A DNA stretch of 44,807 nt from an uncultured Lactobacillus sp. (GCF_947367125.1 NZ_CANBCQ010000019.1:1-44807), one strand, 5' to 3'; positions 33,311-43,088 are shown, counted from the stretch's first letter. The notes: a model not told the origin generated them from the letters alone. Program-made: numbers and translations.

Positions 33311-34267
33311 CTAAACCGCAACTGGCGCCTTAATCGTGCCATGGTGCTTGTAATCTAACACCTTGATATCCTTCATCTCGAAATCTTCAATGTGCTTTTT
33401 AGCCGGATTTAGCCATAATTTTGGTGAATCATATGGAGTGCGGCTTAATAGCTCCTTTACTTGCGCAAAATGATTACGATAAATATGGGCATCTCCTATC
33501 GTATGAACAAATTCACCCACCTTAAGTCCAGTTTCTCGGGCAATCATATTTAACAACAATGAATAAGAAGCGATATTAAACGGTACTCCTAAAAACATAT
33601 CACCGCTTCGTTGATAAAGTTGCACGCTAATTTTTCCGTCTACCACATAAAACTGAAACATCACATGGCAAGGTGGCAAAGCACTAGTTGGCACGTCTTC
33701 TGGATTCCAAGCTGTCACAATCATGCGCCGTGAATCTGGCGTTTCTTTAATTTGCTTAATTACATTAGCAATTTGATCGATAAAACCACCACTTCGTTTT
33801 TCCCAGTGACGCCACTGTGCTCCATAAACATCACCCAAATTGCCATATTTCTGCGCAAAAGCAGAATCATCTATTATTCGTTGATCAAACTTTTTCATTT
33901 CTGCTTGATAAATCTGGTTAAATTCAGGATCGCTTTGGCTGCGCAAGCCAAAATCCGTCATATCAGGTCCTTGATATTCAGGACTTGCAATCCAATTTTT
34001 AAAAGCCCATTCATCCCAAATATGGTTGTTATGCTCTAGCAAAAAGCGAATATTGGTATCGCCCCGTAAAAACCACAACAATTCACTTTTAATTAATCCA
34101 AACGGTACTTTTTTAGTTGTTAAAAGCGGAAAACCTTGCGTTAAGTCAAAACGCATTTGGGCACCAAAATATGATCTAGTTCCAGTACCTGTTCGATCAT
34201 CCTTATCATGTCCTTCAGTCATAATTTTTTCTAACAAACCCAAATATGGTTGTTCAAGAATTGCCAT
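33311..34267 (-). CDS. thyA: Thymidylate synthase
   Basis: A 318-residue ThyA, making dTMP from dUMP with methylene-THF. Catalytic Cys200 in LPPCHVMFQ, the DRTGTGT phosphate-binding segment near 24-30 and [11 protein letters not shown] are present. ATG 34267 is chosen: AAAGGTGA precedes it; three codons upstream another ATG has no RBS. It forms one transcript with folA. Confidence 0.96.
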   Translation of the reverse strand: MAILEQPYLGLLEKIMTEGHDKDDRTGTGTRSYFGAQMRFDLTQGFPLLTTKKVPFGLIKSELLWFLRGDTNIRFLLEHNNHIWDEWAFKNWIASPEYQGPDMTDFGLRSQSDPEFNQIYQAEMKKFDQRIIDDSAFAQKYGNLGDVYGAQWRHWEKRSGGFIDQIANVIKQIKETPDSRRMIVTAWNPEDVPTSALPPCHVMFQFYVVDGKISVQLYQRSGDMFLGVPFNIASYSLLLNMIARETGLKVGEFVHTIGDAHIYRNHFAQVKELLSRTPYDSPKLWLNPAKKHIEDFEMKDIKVLDYKHHGTIKAPVAV

Positions 34268-34297
34268 TATTTTCACCTTTCAAAAAACATTTCTTCT

Positions 34298-34321
34298 AAC
34301 ATACCATAGATCTTGTATGTT
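34298..34321. repeat. Inverted repeat in the thyA leader
   Basis: AACATAC and GTATGTT (7-bp arms, 10-base spacer) lie 31 bp before the thyA start. It could be an operator or an RNA hairpin near the promoter; nothing else identifies it. Confidence 0.3.
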
Positions 34322-34365
34322 GGATAATGAAAAACCATAGATTTAGTATTTCAAGCAAAATAAAA

Positions 34366-34383
34366 AAGGTGAATCATCACCTT
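34366..34383 (-). terminator. Terminator of the amino-acid permease gene
   Basis: Perfect AAGGTGA-TGAT-TCACCTT on the minus strand followed by TTTTTATTTTG, overlapping the permease stop codon. Confidence 0.85.
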
Positions 34384-35773
34384 AATTACTTTTCTTAAAT
34401 TCATTTTTATGTCTAACTAAGTAAACAATCGTTGCTACAATCAAAACTAATGCCCCAGCGATAACTGAAATTCTCGTATCAGGATTGATAAACATAAAGA
34501 TCACAATCATGATTAACATCGCAAAGGCAAAATAATTTGAAAATGGATATAAAGGCAACTTGAATGGATGATCCTGCATTGCATCTTTGTTATTTCGTCT
34601 AAATCTTAATTCAGCCAGCAAAATCACAAACCATGGGATCATTCCTGGTAAAACAGATGAACTAAAGACAATCACGAATAAGTCACTGGCTGAATGATTG
34701 AATTGTGATGCGATCACATTCAAAACAAAGCCAATAAAAATACCAGCAGAAATCCCCATAATTGCCCGATCAGGTACAATCCGCTTAGAAATATGCTTAA
34801 AAATGCCAGGAGCTTCATGATCATGTGACAATTTAAACAGCATTCTACTTGAAGAATAAATTCCTGAATTAGCGCCAGAAAGAGCAGCCGTTAAAACAAC
34901 GAAATTAATTATTGAAGCAGCCGCAGTAATCCCAACTTTGGCAAAAGTTGTTACAAATGGTGAACCTAAGCTGTCTAATTTATCCCAAGGATAAATCGTC
35001 ACAATAACAAAAATTGCTCCGACATAGAAAATTAAAATTCTGAACAAAACTGACTTAACGCTTTTAACTATTGCCTCTTGTGGATTAGCTACTTCACCGG
35101 CAGAAATACCTAACAATTCAATTCCTTCATATGAACCAACAATGATTGACATTGAGAAGAAAAATCCTTTGATTCCACCGGTAAAGAAACCGCCATGAGA
35201 CCATAAATTGCTAAAACCAGTTGGGTGACCTCCATTGCCCACACCAAAGAAAATAACAATAAAGCCTAAGATAATCATTAAAATAATTGTTACTACTTTG
35301 ATCATAGCAAACCAAAATTCCAATGAAGCATAGGCTTTAGCACTGGCTAAGTTAGCTAAAAGCAGAAAGGCAATAATGATAATGCCCGACCATAATGCGG
35401 AAATATTTGGCCACCAATATTTCAAATATTCAGTGGCCGCGACTACTTCGGACATTCCTACTACAATATATTCAAAAACATTGGCCCACATTGCTAAATA
35501 GCCAGCTAAGGGATGTACATATTCGGTTGCATAATCAGCAAATGAACCTGTCCCAGGATTTATATAAAGCATTTCTCCTAAAGCTCGCATTACAATGTAC
35601 AAGATTAAGCCAACAAACATGTAGGCTAACAATACTGAAGGACCGGTCCACTTAATAGTAGATGTAGACCCCATAAACAAACCAACACCAATAGCACCAC
35701 CAAGTGAAATCATCTCCATTTGGCCTGCTGTCATTGTCCGTTTGAGCTGTGGGGCTGTAGATTTTTTATTCAA
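34382..35773 (-). CDS. APC-family amino-acid permease
   Basis: A 463-residue permease with 12 predicted helices. The start LKRTMTAGQMEMISLGGAIGVGLFMGS is the signature first helix of the amino-acid transporter (AAT) branch of the APC family (LysP, GabP, AnsP type). Substrates of that branch include lysine, GABA, asparagine, proline and aromatics; the sequence alone does not choose. ATG 35773 with a GGAG RBS. It is a single-gene unit with its own terminator. Confidence 0.85.
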   Translation of the reverse strand: MNKKSTAPQLKRTMTAGQMEMISLGGAIGVGLFMGSTSTIKWTGPSVLLAYMFVGLILYIVMRALGEMLYINPGTGSFADYATEYVHPLAGYLAMWANVFEYIVVGMSEVVAATEYLKYWWPNISALWSGIIIIAFLLLANLASAKAYASLEFWFAMIKVVTIILMIILGFIVIFFGVGNGGHPTGFSNLWSHGGFFTGGIKGFFFSMSIIVGSYEGIELLGISAGEVANPQEAIVKSVKSVLFRILIFYVGAIFVIVTIYPWDKLDSLGSPFVTTFAKVGITAAASIINFVVLTAALSGANSGIYSSSRMLFKLSHDHEAPGIFKHISKRIVPDRAIMGISAGIFIGFVLNVIASQFNHSASDLFVIVFSSSVLPGMIPWFVILLAELRFRRNNKDAMQDHPFKLPLYPFSNYFAFAMLIMIVIFMFINPDTRISVIAGALVLIVATIVYLVRHKNEFKKSN

Positions 35774-35913
35774 TTTTCACAACTCCATTAATTAATCTAT
35801 CCTATTTTTAATAACCCGCAATTAATTTACTGGTGAAATCACCTGTTTGTCAAGGTTTAAATTAAAAATATTAATATTTTGGAGTCTTCACTCTAATTAA
35901 TTTTTCAATAAAA

Positions 35914-35944
35914 AATGCGACAGTTCGCAATAAACTCCCGCATT
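35914..35944 (-). terminator. Terminator of the Bax-inhibitor-1-like gene
   Basis: AATGCG / CGCATT outer stem with an AGTTT / AAACT inner part, followed by TTTTTT on the minus strand. Confidence 0.65.
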
Positions 35945-35961
35945 CGTTTTTTTATTCAATT

Positions 35962-36678
35962 TTATACTTTACTATGACCTAACCCGAACAAGCCCATAAA
36001 TTGTAAGAAAAGGTTAACAAAATCTAAGTACAATTGTAGTGCTCCCAGCACTGCTAATCCATTAGTTGATGATTTTGTACCATATTGTAAATAAATTTTT
36101 CTCATTACTTGAGCATCCCAAGCCGTCAAAATAGTGAAGATAATCACTCCGATGAATGAAAAGACATAGTCAATAACTGGATTCTTTAAAAATAAATTGA
36201 CGACTAAGGCTGCAAGCAAACCAATTAAGGCTGCCGAAGCATAGATACCAATTCTATCCAATCTCTTTTTAGTAATTGTACCCATAATTGTCATTGTTCC
36301 AAAAACAGCAACTGCAGCAACAAAGGCAGATGCAATATTTTGACCACTATAGGCACCAACTACAAAGGAAAAAGTAATACCATTAACTACCGCGGTAATC
36401 ATTAACAATACAAAACTCGCCACTGGATTTCGCGCAGACTTAAAAGTAATAATCAATGGCAAAATAAGTGGTAAAAGGATGATTAGCCAAATTCCCCAAT
36501 GATGATCAAGAATAAAATTAGTCATTACTGGAGCAAACGTAGTCATCATTAAATAAGCGGTAGCCGCTGAAACAAAAACAGCTAATGCCATATAGGCATA
36601 AATCTTACTCAGGAAGAGATTGAGATTAGATTCATCAACAGTTGGTTGATGTTCAAACTTCTGATCAACATTATCCAT
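35962..36678 (-). CDS. Bax inhibitor-1/YccA family membrane protein
   Basis: A 238-residue protein with seven predicted helices, of the BI-1-like (UPF0005) family found in bacteria as YccA/YetJ. YetJ is a pH-gated calcium leak channel; YccA modulates FtsH. The C-terminal GALQLYLDFVNLFLQFMGLFG is typical, with the conserved Asp in the last helices that gates calcium. RBS AGGAG. A single-gene unit. The exact role here is unknown. Confidence 0.88.
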   Translation of the reverse strand: MDNVDQKFEHQPTVDESNLNLFLSKIYAYMALAVFVSAATAYLMMTTFAPVMTNFILDHHWGIWLIILLPLILPLIITFKSARNPVASFVLLMITAVVNGITFSFVVGAYSGQNIASAFVAAVAVFGTMTIMGTITKKRLDRIGIYASAALIGLLAALVVNLFLKNPVIDYVFSFIGVIIFTILTAWDAQVMRKIYLQYGTKSSTNGLAVLGALQLYLDFVNLFLQFMGLFGLGHSKV

Positions 36679-36723
36679 TTTTTCTCCTTGATTCTAAACA
36701 TTTTCTACCTCCTCTTTATTTAA

Positions 36724-37956
36724 TTAATGCTCAGATGCACCAGAACTGGCATCTGCAGCGTTGTCCTTTTTAATTTGATTATCTGCGGTTACTGGATATG
36801 GCTTCATTCTTGAAGGACTAGTATTTGAAGGTAAATTATCTGCAGTGTAACTAATATGATCAATTTTGGCATGCTTGACATCTTCAATAGTCTTGCAACC
36901 AGTCAATTGCATATCAATCTTCAACTCTTTATCTAATTGATCAATGACGCTTTCAACACCTTTAGCACCACCTAAAGCTAAACCATACAGATATGGACGA
37001 CCAATACCAACCATATCAGCACCTAAAGCTAATGCCTTAAAGACATGTGAACCACGGCGAACACCAGAGTCAAAGATGATTGGAACACGGTGAGCTACAG
37101 CCTTAGCAATTGAAGGCAATACATCAATTGTAGCTGGACCGCCATCAACTTCACGACCACCATGGTTAGTAACATAAACACCATCGGCACCAGCACCAAT
37201 TGCTTTAAAGGCATCTTCAGGACATTCAATTCCTTTAACAATGACTGGTAAACCAGTTTCATCCTTAATTCTTTGGATATCCTTTGGACCAATCTTTTGC
37301 GCTGAAGAAGCATACATTTGAGCTACACTTTGTCCTTCACCTTTAGCTCCAATATAACGAGTAAAGAAGTCTAACGGAACTGGGTAAGTAAAATGAGTCC
37401 GCAAATTTGCTTCACGATAGCCTGATACTAGGGCGTCAACCGTTAAGTAAATTCCCTTATAACCAGTCTTTTTAATTGCATCAAAGACCATCCGATTGAA
37501 TTTCCAATCCTTGCTTAAATAAAGTTGGAAGAATCTTGGAGCATTAGGAGCTGCAGCGGCAATATCTTCAACACTCTTATTAGCATATGTACTTGATGCG
37601 AATAATGCACCTGCGGCGGCTGCACCCTTTTGCGTAGCAACTTCAGCGTCTTTATGAGCAATCCCGTGACAAGCAATTGGTGAAATCATTACTGGTGTCT
37701 TTAATTTCATCCCCATGAACTCAGTATCTGTTTGTGGATCTTGCATATTAGTTAATGCCCGTGGCACAATCTGATAGTGATTAAATGCGGCGGTGTTGTT
37801 GCGCCAAGTCCATTCATTTTCGGCACCAGAAGCAATATAGTAGTATGCCGCTTCTGGCATCACTTGCTTAACTTTTTCTTCTAGTTCTTGCAAGTTAATC
37901 ATATGCAAGTATTCATCACGATCACTTTGTGGAAAACCTTTATAATAAACTGTCAT
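36724..37956 (-). CDS. L-lactate oxidase (FMN, H2O2-forming)
   Basis: A 410-residue FMN alpha-hydroxyacid oxidase that turns L-lactate and O2 into pyruvate and H2O2. Every main active-site residue of the Aerococcus enzyme falls at the same number here: Tyr40, Ala95, Tyr146, Asp174, Arg181, Tyr215, His265 and Arg268. Ala95 and Tyr215 favour lactate oxidase over glycolate or mandelate enzymes. The last 36 residues (rich in Asp, Ala, Ser) extend beyond the usual 374-residue enzyme. ATG 37956 with GAAGGGAG. Such enzymes contribute to peroxide release by intestinal lactobacilli. Confidence 0.88.
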   Translation of the reverse strand: MTVYYKGFPQSDRDEYLHMINLQELEEKVKQVMPEAAYYYIASGAENEWTWRNNTAAFNHYQIVPRALTNMQDPQTDTEFMGMKLKTPVMISPIACHGIAHKDAEVATQKGAAAAGALFASSTYANKSVEDIAAAAPNAPRFFQLYLSKDWKFNRMVFDAIKKTGYKGIYLTVDALVSGYREANLRTHFTYPVPLDFFTRYIGAKGEGQSVAQMYASSAQKIGPKDIQRIKDETGLPVIVKGIECPEDAFKAIGAGADGVYVTNHGGREVDGGPATIDVLPSIAKAVAHRVPIIFDSGVRRGSHVFKALALGADMVGIGRPYLYGLALGGAKGVESVIDQLDKELKIDMQLTGCKTIEDVKHAKIDHISYTADNLPSNTSPSRMKPYPVTADNQIKKDNAADASSGASEH

Positions 37957-38132
37957 TAGATAAAACTCCCTTCAATTAATTTTTCTTGATTCACTTTCTA
38001 GCATCAGTGTAACAGCAAAGGCTTACATAAGATAATCAAACGCCCTAGAATCCGCATTAAATAACAGTTTTGTAGTATATTGCAATAGAAAATTACACAT
38101 TTTATAAAAAGTACCCACTTTTTTGCAAATTA

Positions 38133-38159
38133 AAAGAAGGCACTTCTTATGCCTTCTTT
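38133..38159 (-). terminator. Terminator of the ABC exporter pair
   Basis: AAAGAAGGCA / TGCCTTCTTT perfect stem with a 7-base loop, followed on the minus strand by TTTTAATTT. Confidence 0.8.
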
Positions 38160-38178
38160 CACATAAACTTATAATCTT

Positions 38179-39762
38179 TTATTCCTTTACCAAATGAATT
38201 TCACGGTCAAACATTTCCTGCATCTGTTTATTAAAATTATGGGCAATAAAGACAATAGTAGCTTTGCTCTTTAGTAGTTTTTGCAAAATATTCATAGTCG
38301 CAGTCTGATCAATTGCACTAGTCCCTTCATCAATTAAAATAATGTCACTGCCATGAATCTTAGATCTTGCCAATACAATCTTTTGTCGTTGCCCGCCAGA
38401 AATATTCAAATCATCCAAGTTGATTTTTTCATCGACCCCAGCCTTAAACTTTCTAATATCAGCCGCAAAATTAACTTCATCAATTACTTGGGCTACTTGC
38501 TTATCAAGTTGATTGTTGAACATCGTAATATTTTCTTTAATTGTGCCAGGAAATAAGTTGGGATCTTGTGGAATATAACCAATTCTTGACATATTAGGTT
38601 TAATCGGCAATCCTTGACTATTTTGAAATTCAACTTTACCTGCACTAGGCTTAAGTTCACCTAAAATCAATTTAAATAAAGTAGACTTACCTGCACCTGA
38701 ATCTCCGGTTAATAAGATCTTTTCACCAGGTTTAACTGTAATATCGGGAAAAGTAAGTTTCTCACCATTAGGATACTGTAAGGTCAAATCTTTTGTTGAA
38801 AATGACACCGGGGTTTCTGCTTGACCAGCTTCCACTTTTTCAATCACGGTAACATCACCATCAACTTGCTTCATTAAATCTTGTGATGATTTCATAAAAC
38901 TTAATGCCTGAATTGTTTGTTGCAAGCCGATCGAAATATTCGCTGCAAAATTTTGCACAGACATAATTGCACCAAAGATTACCAAATTTTTAGTAATCAA
39001 GAAAGCAGTCAATGACAATAAAATTATTTGGCCTAACATGTTACAGATTCCGTTCAAGATAATTAATTGCTGCTGGGCAGCTGTTTGCTTAACATGCGCC
39101 TGCTCTACCTTGCTTGAGGCTTTTTCACCGACTTTAAACAATTTGGCGCCAGCAAAATATCTTCTTAATTCTTCTAAGCCTGAGAACCATTTAGCTAAAA
39201 CATCTAAATAACGCTTATTTTGCTCAGAAATATTATTAGTTGCTTGTTCCATTTTCTTTTGCACTAATTTAGGAACAAAATAAGAAATAATATCAATTAC
39301 TACACTAGCCAAAAAGATCGACCAATTAATAGTAAGTAGAGCCACCAAGGCGGCAACAAACATCGAACCATAGAATGGCACAATTGGATACCAATCAAAG
39401 TAATTCTTTCTAACCATTTCCAAATCGTTGGTCATCCGATTTTGCACAGCAGTTACTTGATGAGTTTGACAATCTCTAAAGTAATGTGTAGCTAAACGTA
39501 CTCGTACTTTTTTATTATATTCTTCTTCCTGCACCCGAATTACAAATTGGATATAGTAAATCATCCCTTGAGCGGCCAAATATAAAATTCCCATTAAGAC
39601 TGTCGCAAGTAGTATTTTTATCCAGGCACGGTTTTTAACGTAAGTTAACCAGTACATTTGAATGTAACCAGCACCAATAGCTGCAACACCTGATATAACC
39701 GATAAAAAATTAATATAAATAAATCTTAAATAATTAGTTTTGATAAAGCCTTTGAAACTCAT
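38179..39762 (-). CDS. ABC exporter half-transporter B (membrane + ATPase)
   Basis: A 527-residue fused permease-ATPase of the ABCB type. Residues 1-300 carry about six helices; the ATPase follows. Walker A GDSGAGKST, signature ISGGQ, Walker B IILIDEG with the catalytic Glu, and His in IVFIAHN are all present, so the site is competent. The start overlaps the upstream partner gene by four bases (ATGA), so the two are translationally coupled and probably form a heterodimer. Substrate unknown; similar lactobacillus pairs are called multidrug or peptide exporters. Confidence 0.85.
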   Translation of the reverse strand: MSFKGFIKTNYLRFIYINFLSVISGVAAIGAGYIQMYWLTYVKNRAWIKILLATVLMGILYLAAQGMIYYIQFVIRVQEEEYNKKVRVRLATHYFRDCQTHQVTAVQNRMTNDLEMVRKNYFDWYPIVPFYGSMFVAALVALLTINWSIFLASVVIDIISYFVPKLVQKKMEQATNNISEQNKRYLDVLAKWFSGLEELRRYFAGAKLFKVGEKASSKVEQAHVKQTAAQQQLIILNGICNMLGQIILLSLTAFLITKNLVIFGAIMSVQNFAANISIGLQQTIQALSFMKSSQDLMKQVDGDVTVIEKVEAGQAETPVSFSTKDLTLQYPNGEKLTFPDITVKPGEKILLTGDSGAGKSTLFKLILGELKPSAGKVEFQNSQGLPIKPNMSRIGYIPQDPNLFPGTIKENITMFNNQLDKQVAQVIDEVNFAADIRKFKAGVDEKINLDDLNISGGQRQKIVLARSKIHGSDIILIDEGTSAIDQTATMNILQKLLKSKATIVFIAHNFNKQMQEMFDREIHLVKE

Positions 39763-41354
39763 TCAACGTCACCTCGATTAGTCAATTTAATTTGTCGATC
39801 AAACATTGAAACTAACTCTGTAGAATAATTGTGTGCAATCATAATTACCGTACTTGGAGTACTCAATAAATTTTGTAATATTTGCTTCGTCCCAACACTG
39901 TCAATTGCACTGGTTCCTTCATCAATCAATAGCCAAGGTGATTGATGAATCAAGGCTCTAGCCAACACTAACTTCTGCCTTTGTCCTCCAGATAAGTTTC
40001 CTTTATCCAAATCGATCTGGCTGTCAAGACCGGCAAACATTTTGTCCAAATCTTTAGTAAAGCCTACCTGATCTAATACACCTGAAATATGACTATTTAA
40101 ATCACTGTCAAACATCGTGACATTATTAGCAATTGTGCCAGGAAACAAAGTATTATCTTGAGCAATATAGCCTAATTCATCAAGATCAAAATTTAATTTT
40201 TGGTCATTATGATCAAGAAAATTGATCTCACCTTTGCTTGGCGTCAATTTACCTAAAATCAATTTAAACAAAGTTGACTTTCCAGTTCCACTGTCACCAG
40301 TAAGCAAGATTTTTTCGCCTTGCTTAACTGTAAAATTTGGATAAGATAAATACTCACCATTTTTGAATTGTAAGGCCAAATTTTTCACTTCCAGCTTGTT
40401 AATCTTCTTAACCTGATGTTGATCAGTGGCAATTTTTACTGGAGCTTGAAGGTTAGTAATCTCCTTATTCAGATCCTTGGTGGATTTAATTAAATTCCAT
40501 TCCGTTACAAATGCTGAAACGCCATTCATCACAGTTGAACTAAATTGAATAGTAGTAATTACCGCACCAAAGACAATCTGACCTTGCAAATATAAGTAGG
40601 TACATAAAACCATCAAGAGCATTTGTCCCGCAATATTAACAACAAAGGTGATCATATCTGCAATAGCAATAGTTGTACCTTGATGAATAGCTGCCTTTTT
40701 ATATTCGTCCGCACTTTGGTTAACTGACTCATTAAAAATATTAAAACTGGCATATCTTCGTAATTCATCCAAGCCACTCATCCACTTAGCTAAAGTGTTT
40801 AAGAACTTTTCATTTTTCTTGGTAACCTTTATCGTAGCTGATGACGTCATTTTTTCAAAAGTTTTAGGCAAAAACAATGAAATCACAGTCAAGATACCCG
40901 TCATTACAACCAAAAGCCAGTTAAATGAAAACAGGATTCCAATTGAAAAAAGCACTGCTAACAAGTACATAAAACCATTTTTAATTGGCTTTAAATAATT
41001 TTGCGTTAGTTGATCAAGATTGGCAACCAATTCATTTTGCACTTTAGCAGTCTGATCAATTTCATTTTTAAAAAAGTAGCGACTAATTTTTACACGAATT
41101 TGATGCAAATAAGATTGTGATTGCTTTCCATATAAGTAATCTGAACTAGTGATCAAGGCTAATCTAACTAGATCACAGCCAATAGCCAAACAAATAAAAA
41201 TAATAAAACCAAATAAATTCATTCTCTTTAACTGGTTAAAAGCCGGGGTCATCAGATATTGTGAAGCGGCGTCGACGGCCATACCAATGATAACCATTAG
41301 AAAAATTAAAATGAATCGAGCTTTATTAACCTTAAATATCCCCTTGATGCTCAT
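39759..41354 (-). CDS. ABC exporter half-transporter A (membrane + ATPase)
   Basis: A 531-residue paralogue of the downstream partner, same layout: about six helices, then an ATPase with Walker A GDSGTGKST, signature LSGGQRQK, Walker B LLIDEG and His in VIMIAHN. Both ATP sites look functional, unlike heterodimers with one degenerate site. RBS GGAGATGAG before ATG 41354. An AT-rich inverted repeat (around 41374-41410) overlaps the likely promoter. No immunity peptide, precursor or regulator gene lies beside it to suggest a substrate. Confidence 0.85.
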   Translation of the reverse strand: MSIKGIFKVNKARFILIFLMVIIGMAVDAASQYLMTPAFNQLKRMNLFGFIIFICLAIGCDLVRLALITSSDYLYGKQSQSYLHQIRVKISRYFFKNEIDQTAKVQNELVANLDQLTQNYLKPIKNGFMYLLAVLFSIGILFSFNWLLVVMTGILTVISLFLPKTFEKMTSSATIKVTKKNEKFLNTLAKWMSGLDELRRYASFNIFNESVNQSADEYKKAAIHQGTTIAIADMITFVVNIAGQMLLMVLCTYLYLQGQIVFGAVITTIQFSSTVMNGVSAFVTEWNLIKSTKDLNKEITNLQAPVKIATDQHQVKKINKLEVKNLALQFKNGEYLSYPNFTVKQGEKILLTGDSGTGKSTLFKLILGKLTPSKGEINFLDHNDQKLNFDLDELGYIAQDNTLFPGTIANNVTMFDSDLNSHISGVLDQVGFTKDLDKMFAGLDSQIDLDKGNLSGGQRQKLVLARALIHQSPWLLIDEGTSAIDSVGTKQILQNLLSTPSTVIMIAHNYSTELVSMFDRQIKLTNRGDVE

Positions 41355-41520
41355 TTTCTCATCTCCAAGTAAATTAAAATATTAAAATTATATTATTGAT
41401 ATTTAATATTACTACTATTTTTTAATATTCAATCACTTTTTACTAAGCGGTCAAAAACATAACTTTAACGGCAGAATTATTGCTACTTTCAGCTAATTCT
41501 TTAGGAAAAACGGACAAAAA

Positions 41521-41558
41521 AATAGACTAGAAACTCATTATCAAGCTTCTAGTCTATT
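41521..41558 (-). terminator. Terminator of the 79-residue protein gene
   Basis: Perfect 12-bp stem AATAGACTAGAA / TTCTAGTCTATT with a 14-base loop, then TTTTTTT on the minus strand. Confidence 0.9.
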
Positions 41559-41573
41559 ACTTTAATTCAATTT

Positions 41574-41813
41574 TTAACGGTAATTCTTTAAGAAATCCAT
41601 CATCTTTTGATAATCTGCGTCGTGGTCTGCATCATAGGCATCGATTACATCGACAACTTTATTATCCTTGGTGATAATGCGGTACTCACGCAAGTCTTTC
41701 TTTTCATTAGCAACGACTGTGATCTCACCCTTACCTGGAGTAGAGAACAATTCTGGATTAAGTTCTTCGTTCAACTTATCTGATAATTGTTGGTTAAATG
41801 CAATTGTATTCAT
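41574..41813 (-). CDS. Small acidic protein, 79 aa, unknown function
   Basis: A 79-residue soluble acidic protein, start ATG 41813 with AGAGAT upstream (spacing long). The C-terminus is rich in Asp and Tyr (VIDAYDADHDADYQKMMDFLKNYR). It may fold as a short beta-rich domain with a helical tail (YRIITKDNKVVDVIDAYD). I recognise no family. It has a strong terminator of its own, which supports a real gene. Confidence 0.6.
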   Translation of the reverse strand: MNTIAFNQQLSDKLNEELNPELFSTPGKGEITVVANEKKDLREYRIITKDNKVVDVIDAYDADHDADYQKMMDFLKNYR

Positions 41814-41890
41814 TTTTTGTTTTTATCTCTTTTCTAAAAAATCCAACACAGATATTATAGCACTATTAGATAACGTTGATTAATATAGTT

Positions 41891-42124
41891 TTATTTTTTA
41901 TCCAGAAGAACTGTACCTACAGGTGGATTATGATCAATTGCACCAATGATTTGGTGTGGGATATATAACTCATCTTAGTAATCAACTTCTTCTGAACCTT
42001 TTTCTCAGTATCGTCATAGTTTAAAGACCATTGATTATTTTCAGTATGTTTGCCAAAGCTCATGCATCCCACAGCTAATGGGCGAAACCTTAATATCAGT
42101 ATTGCCTAAATTTCTATATTTCAT
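41891..42124 (-). pseudogene. Aldo/keto reductase remnant
   Basis: A good RBS (AAAGGAAG) and ATG 42124 open MKYRNLGNTDIKVSP, the standard start of an aldo/keto reductase. One extra base after CCC then shifts the frame; in the next frame LAVGCMSFGKH is the expected continuation. After about 45 codons the middle of the gene is missing. The end survives in yet another frame as SEEVDY, a TAA where TTA (Leu) is expected, then DELYIPHQIIGAIDHNPPVG and a stop at 41891. A gene of about 280 codons is thus reduced to 234 bp with an internal deletion, a frameshift and a nonsense change. This accounts for most of the gap 41814-42225; the rest is plain leader. Confidence 0.75.
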
Positions 42125-42225
42125 TGTTTTTACTTCCTTTAATTCACATTTTCAATATAGCACAGCAATACTTATTCAAAAAATACCAACTTATTATTTT
42201 GCATTATTACCTTTATGCATGGATT

Positions 42226-43002
42226 TTACTTAATTAAATTCACGACCAGCATTACAATTCCTAGGAAAACAAAGATTAAGGCAACAATCTTGTTTAACTT
42301 CTTTTCATTGATTGAATTAGCAAATTTAGCACCCAAGATTCCGGCAATCACTGCACCAATTGAGATATACAGCCCTAATAACCAATCAACATTACCTAAT
42401 CTAGCGTAGCCAAGCAGTGATGATAAAGCAGTAACCACCATAATTACAGTAGAAGTTCCAACAGCTTCATGCATTGGATAATGCAAAATGAAAATGATGA
42501 TGATCAAAGCCATGACACCACCACCGGCACCAACTAAGCCGCTAATTAAGCCAATACCCAGACCTAGCAAAATTAAAACTAAAGTCTGTAAATATTTATT
42601 TTTCAAATGGACACCCTTATTAGGATCAAAAGTTTGACCGCCCTTTTTTAAGGTACCTAGTCCAGAAATAATCAAAACAACAGCAAAAATAATGCTTAAC
42701 GGTCCATCCGGAATATTGCCTGCCCAATGACTACCGATCTGCGCCCCAATAATTGAACCGACCGTAATCCAAAGACTAGCCTGCAAACGAACATTGCCAT
42801 GACGAAAGTAGCTAATCGCTACAACAATGCTAGTGATCACATCGACCATTAGACTGGTCCCAATTGCCATATGAGAATTTAATCCTAAAAATAAAGTCAA
42901 AACTGGAACTGTTATATTAACACCGCTGGCACCAATCATACTAGTCACCATACCGGTAACTAAACCTAAAATGATCATGCCAATAATCAAATAAATATTC
43001 AT
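42226..43002 (-). CDS. TSUP-family (TauE/SafE) anion permease
   Basis: A 258-residue membrane protein of the TauE/SafE (TSUP, PF01925) family, with two repeats of about four helices. The family repeats are visible: VTSMIGASGVNI near the start and ISGLVGAGGGVM near residue 150. Members export sulfite or sulfoacetate, or import organosulfur compounds; substrate unknown here. ATG 43002 with AGAGGATAAC. It follows the aldo/keto reductase remnant on the same strand. Confidence 0.85.
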   Translation of the reverse strand: MNIYLIIGMIILGLVTGMVTSMIGASGVNITVPVLTLFLGLNSHMAIGTSLMVDVITSIVVAISYFRHGNVRLQASLWITVGSIIGAQIGSHWAGNIPDGPLSIIFAVVLIISGLGTLKKGGQTFDPNKGVHLKNKYLQTLVLILLGLGIGLISGLVGAGGGVMALIIIIFILHYPMHEAVGTSTVIMVVTALSSLLGYARLGNVDWLLGLYISIGAVIAGILGAKFANSINEKKLNKIVALIFVFLGIVMLVVNLIK

Positions 43003-43088
43003 TTGTTATCCTCTCAATTCAAACAATGACAACAATAATTACTTTCATTATGTAGCATGATCACTTTAAAATACAGTTTAAACGCGTT

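Noticed and set aside
38179-41354. ABC pair as a bacteriocin or competence-peptide exporter
   Set aside because: There is no C39 peptidase domain, double-glycine leader peptide or two-component system nearby.
42126-42225. Possible terminator of the TSUP gene around repeated TGCAT elements
   Set aside because: The arms are short and imperfect and there is no T-run at the right place.
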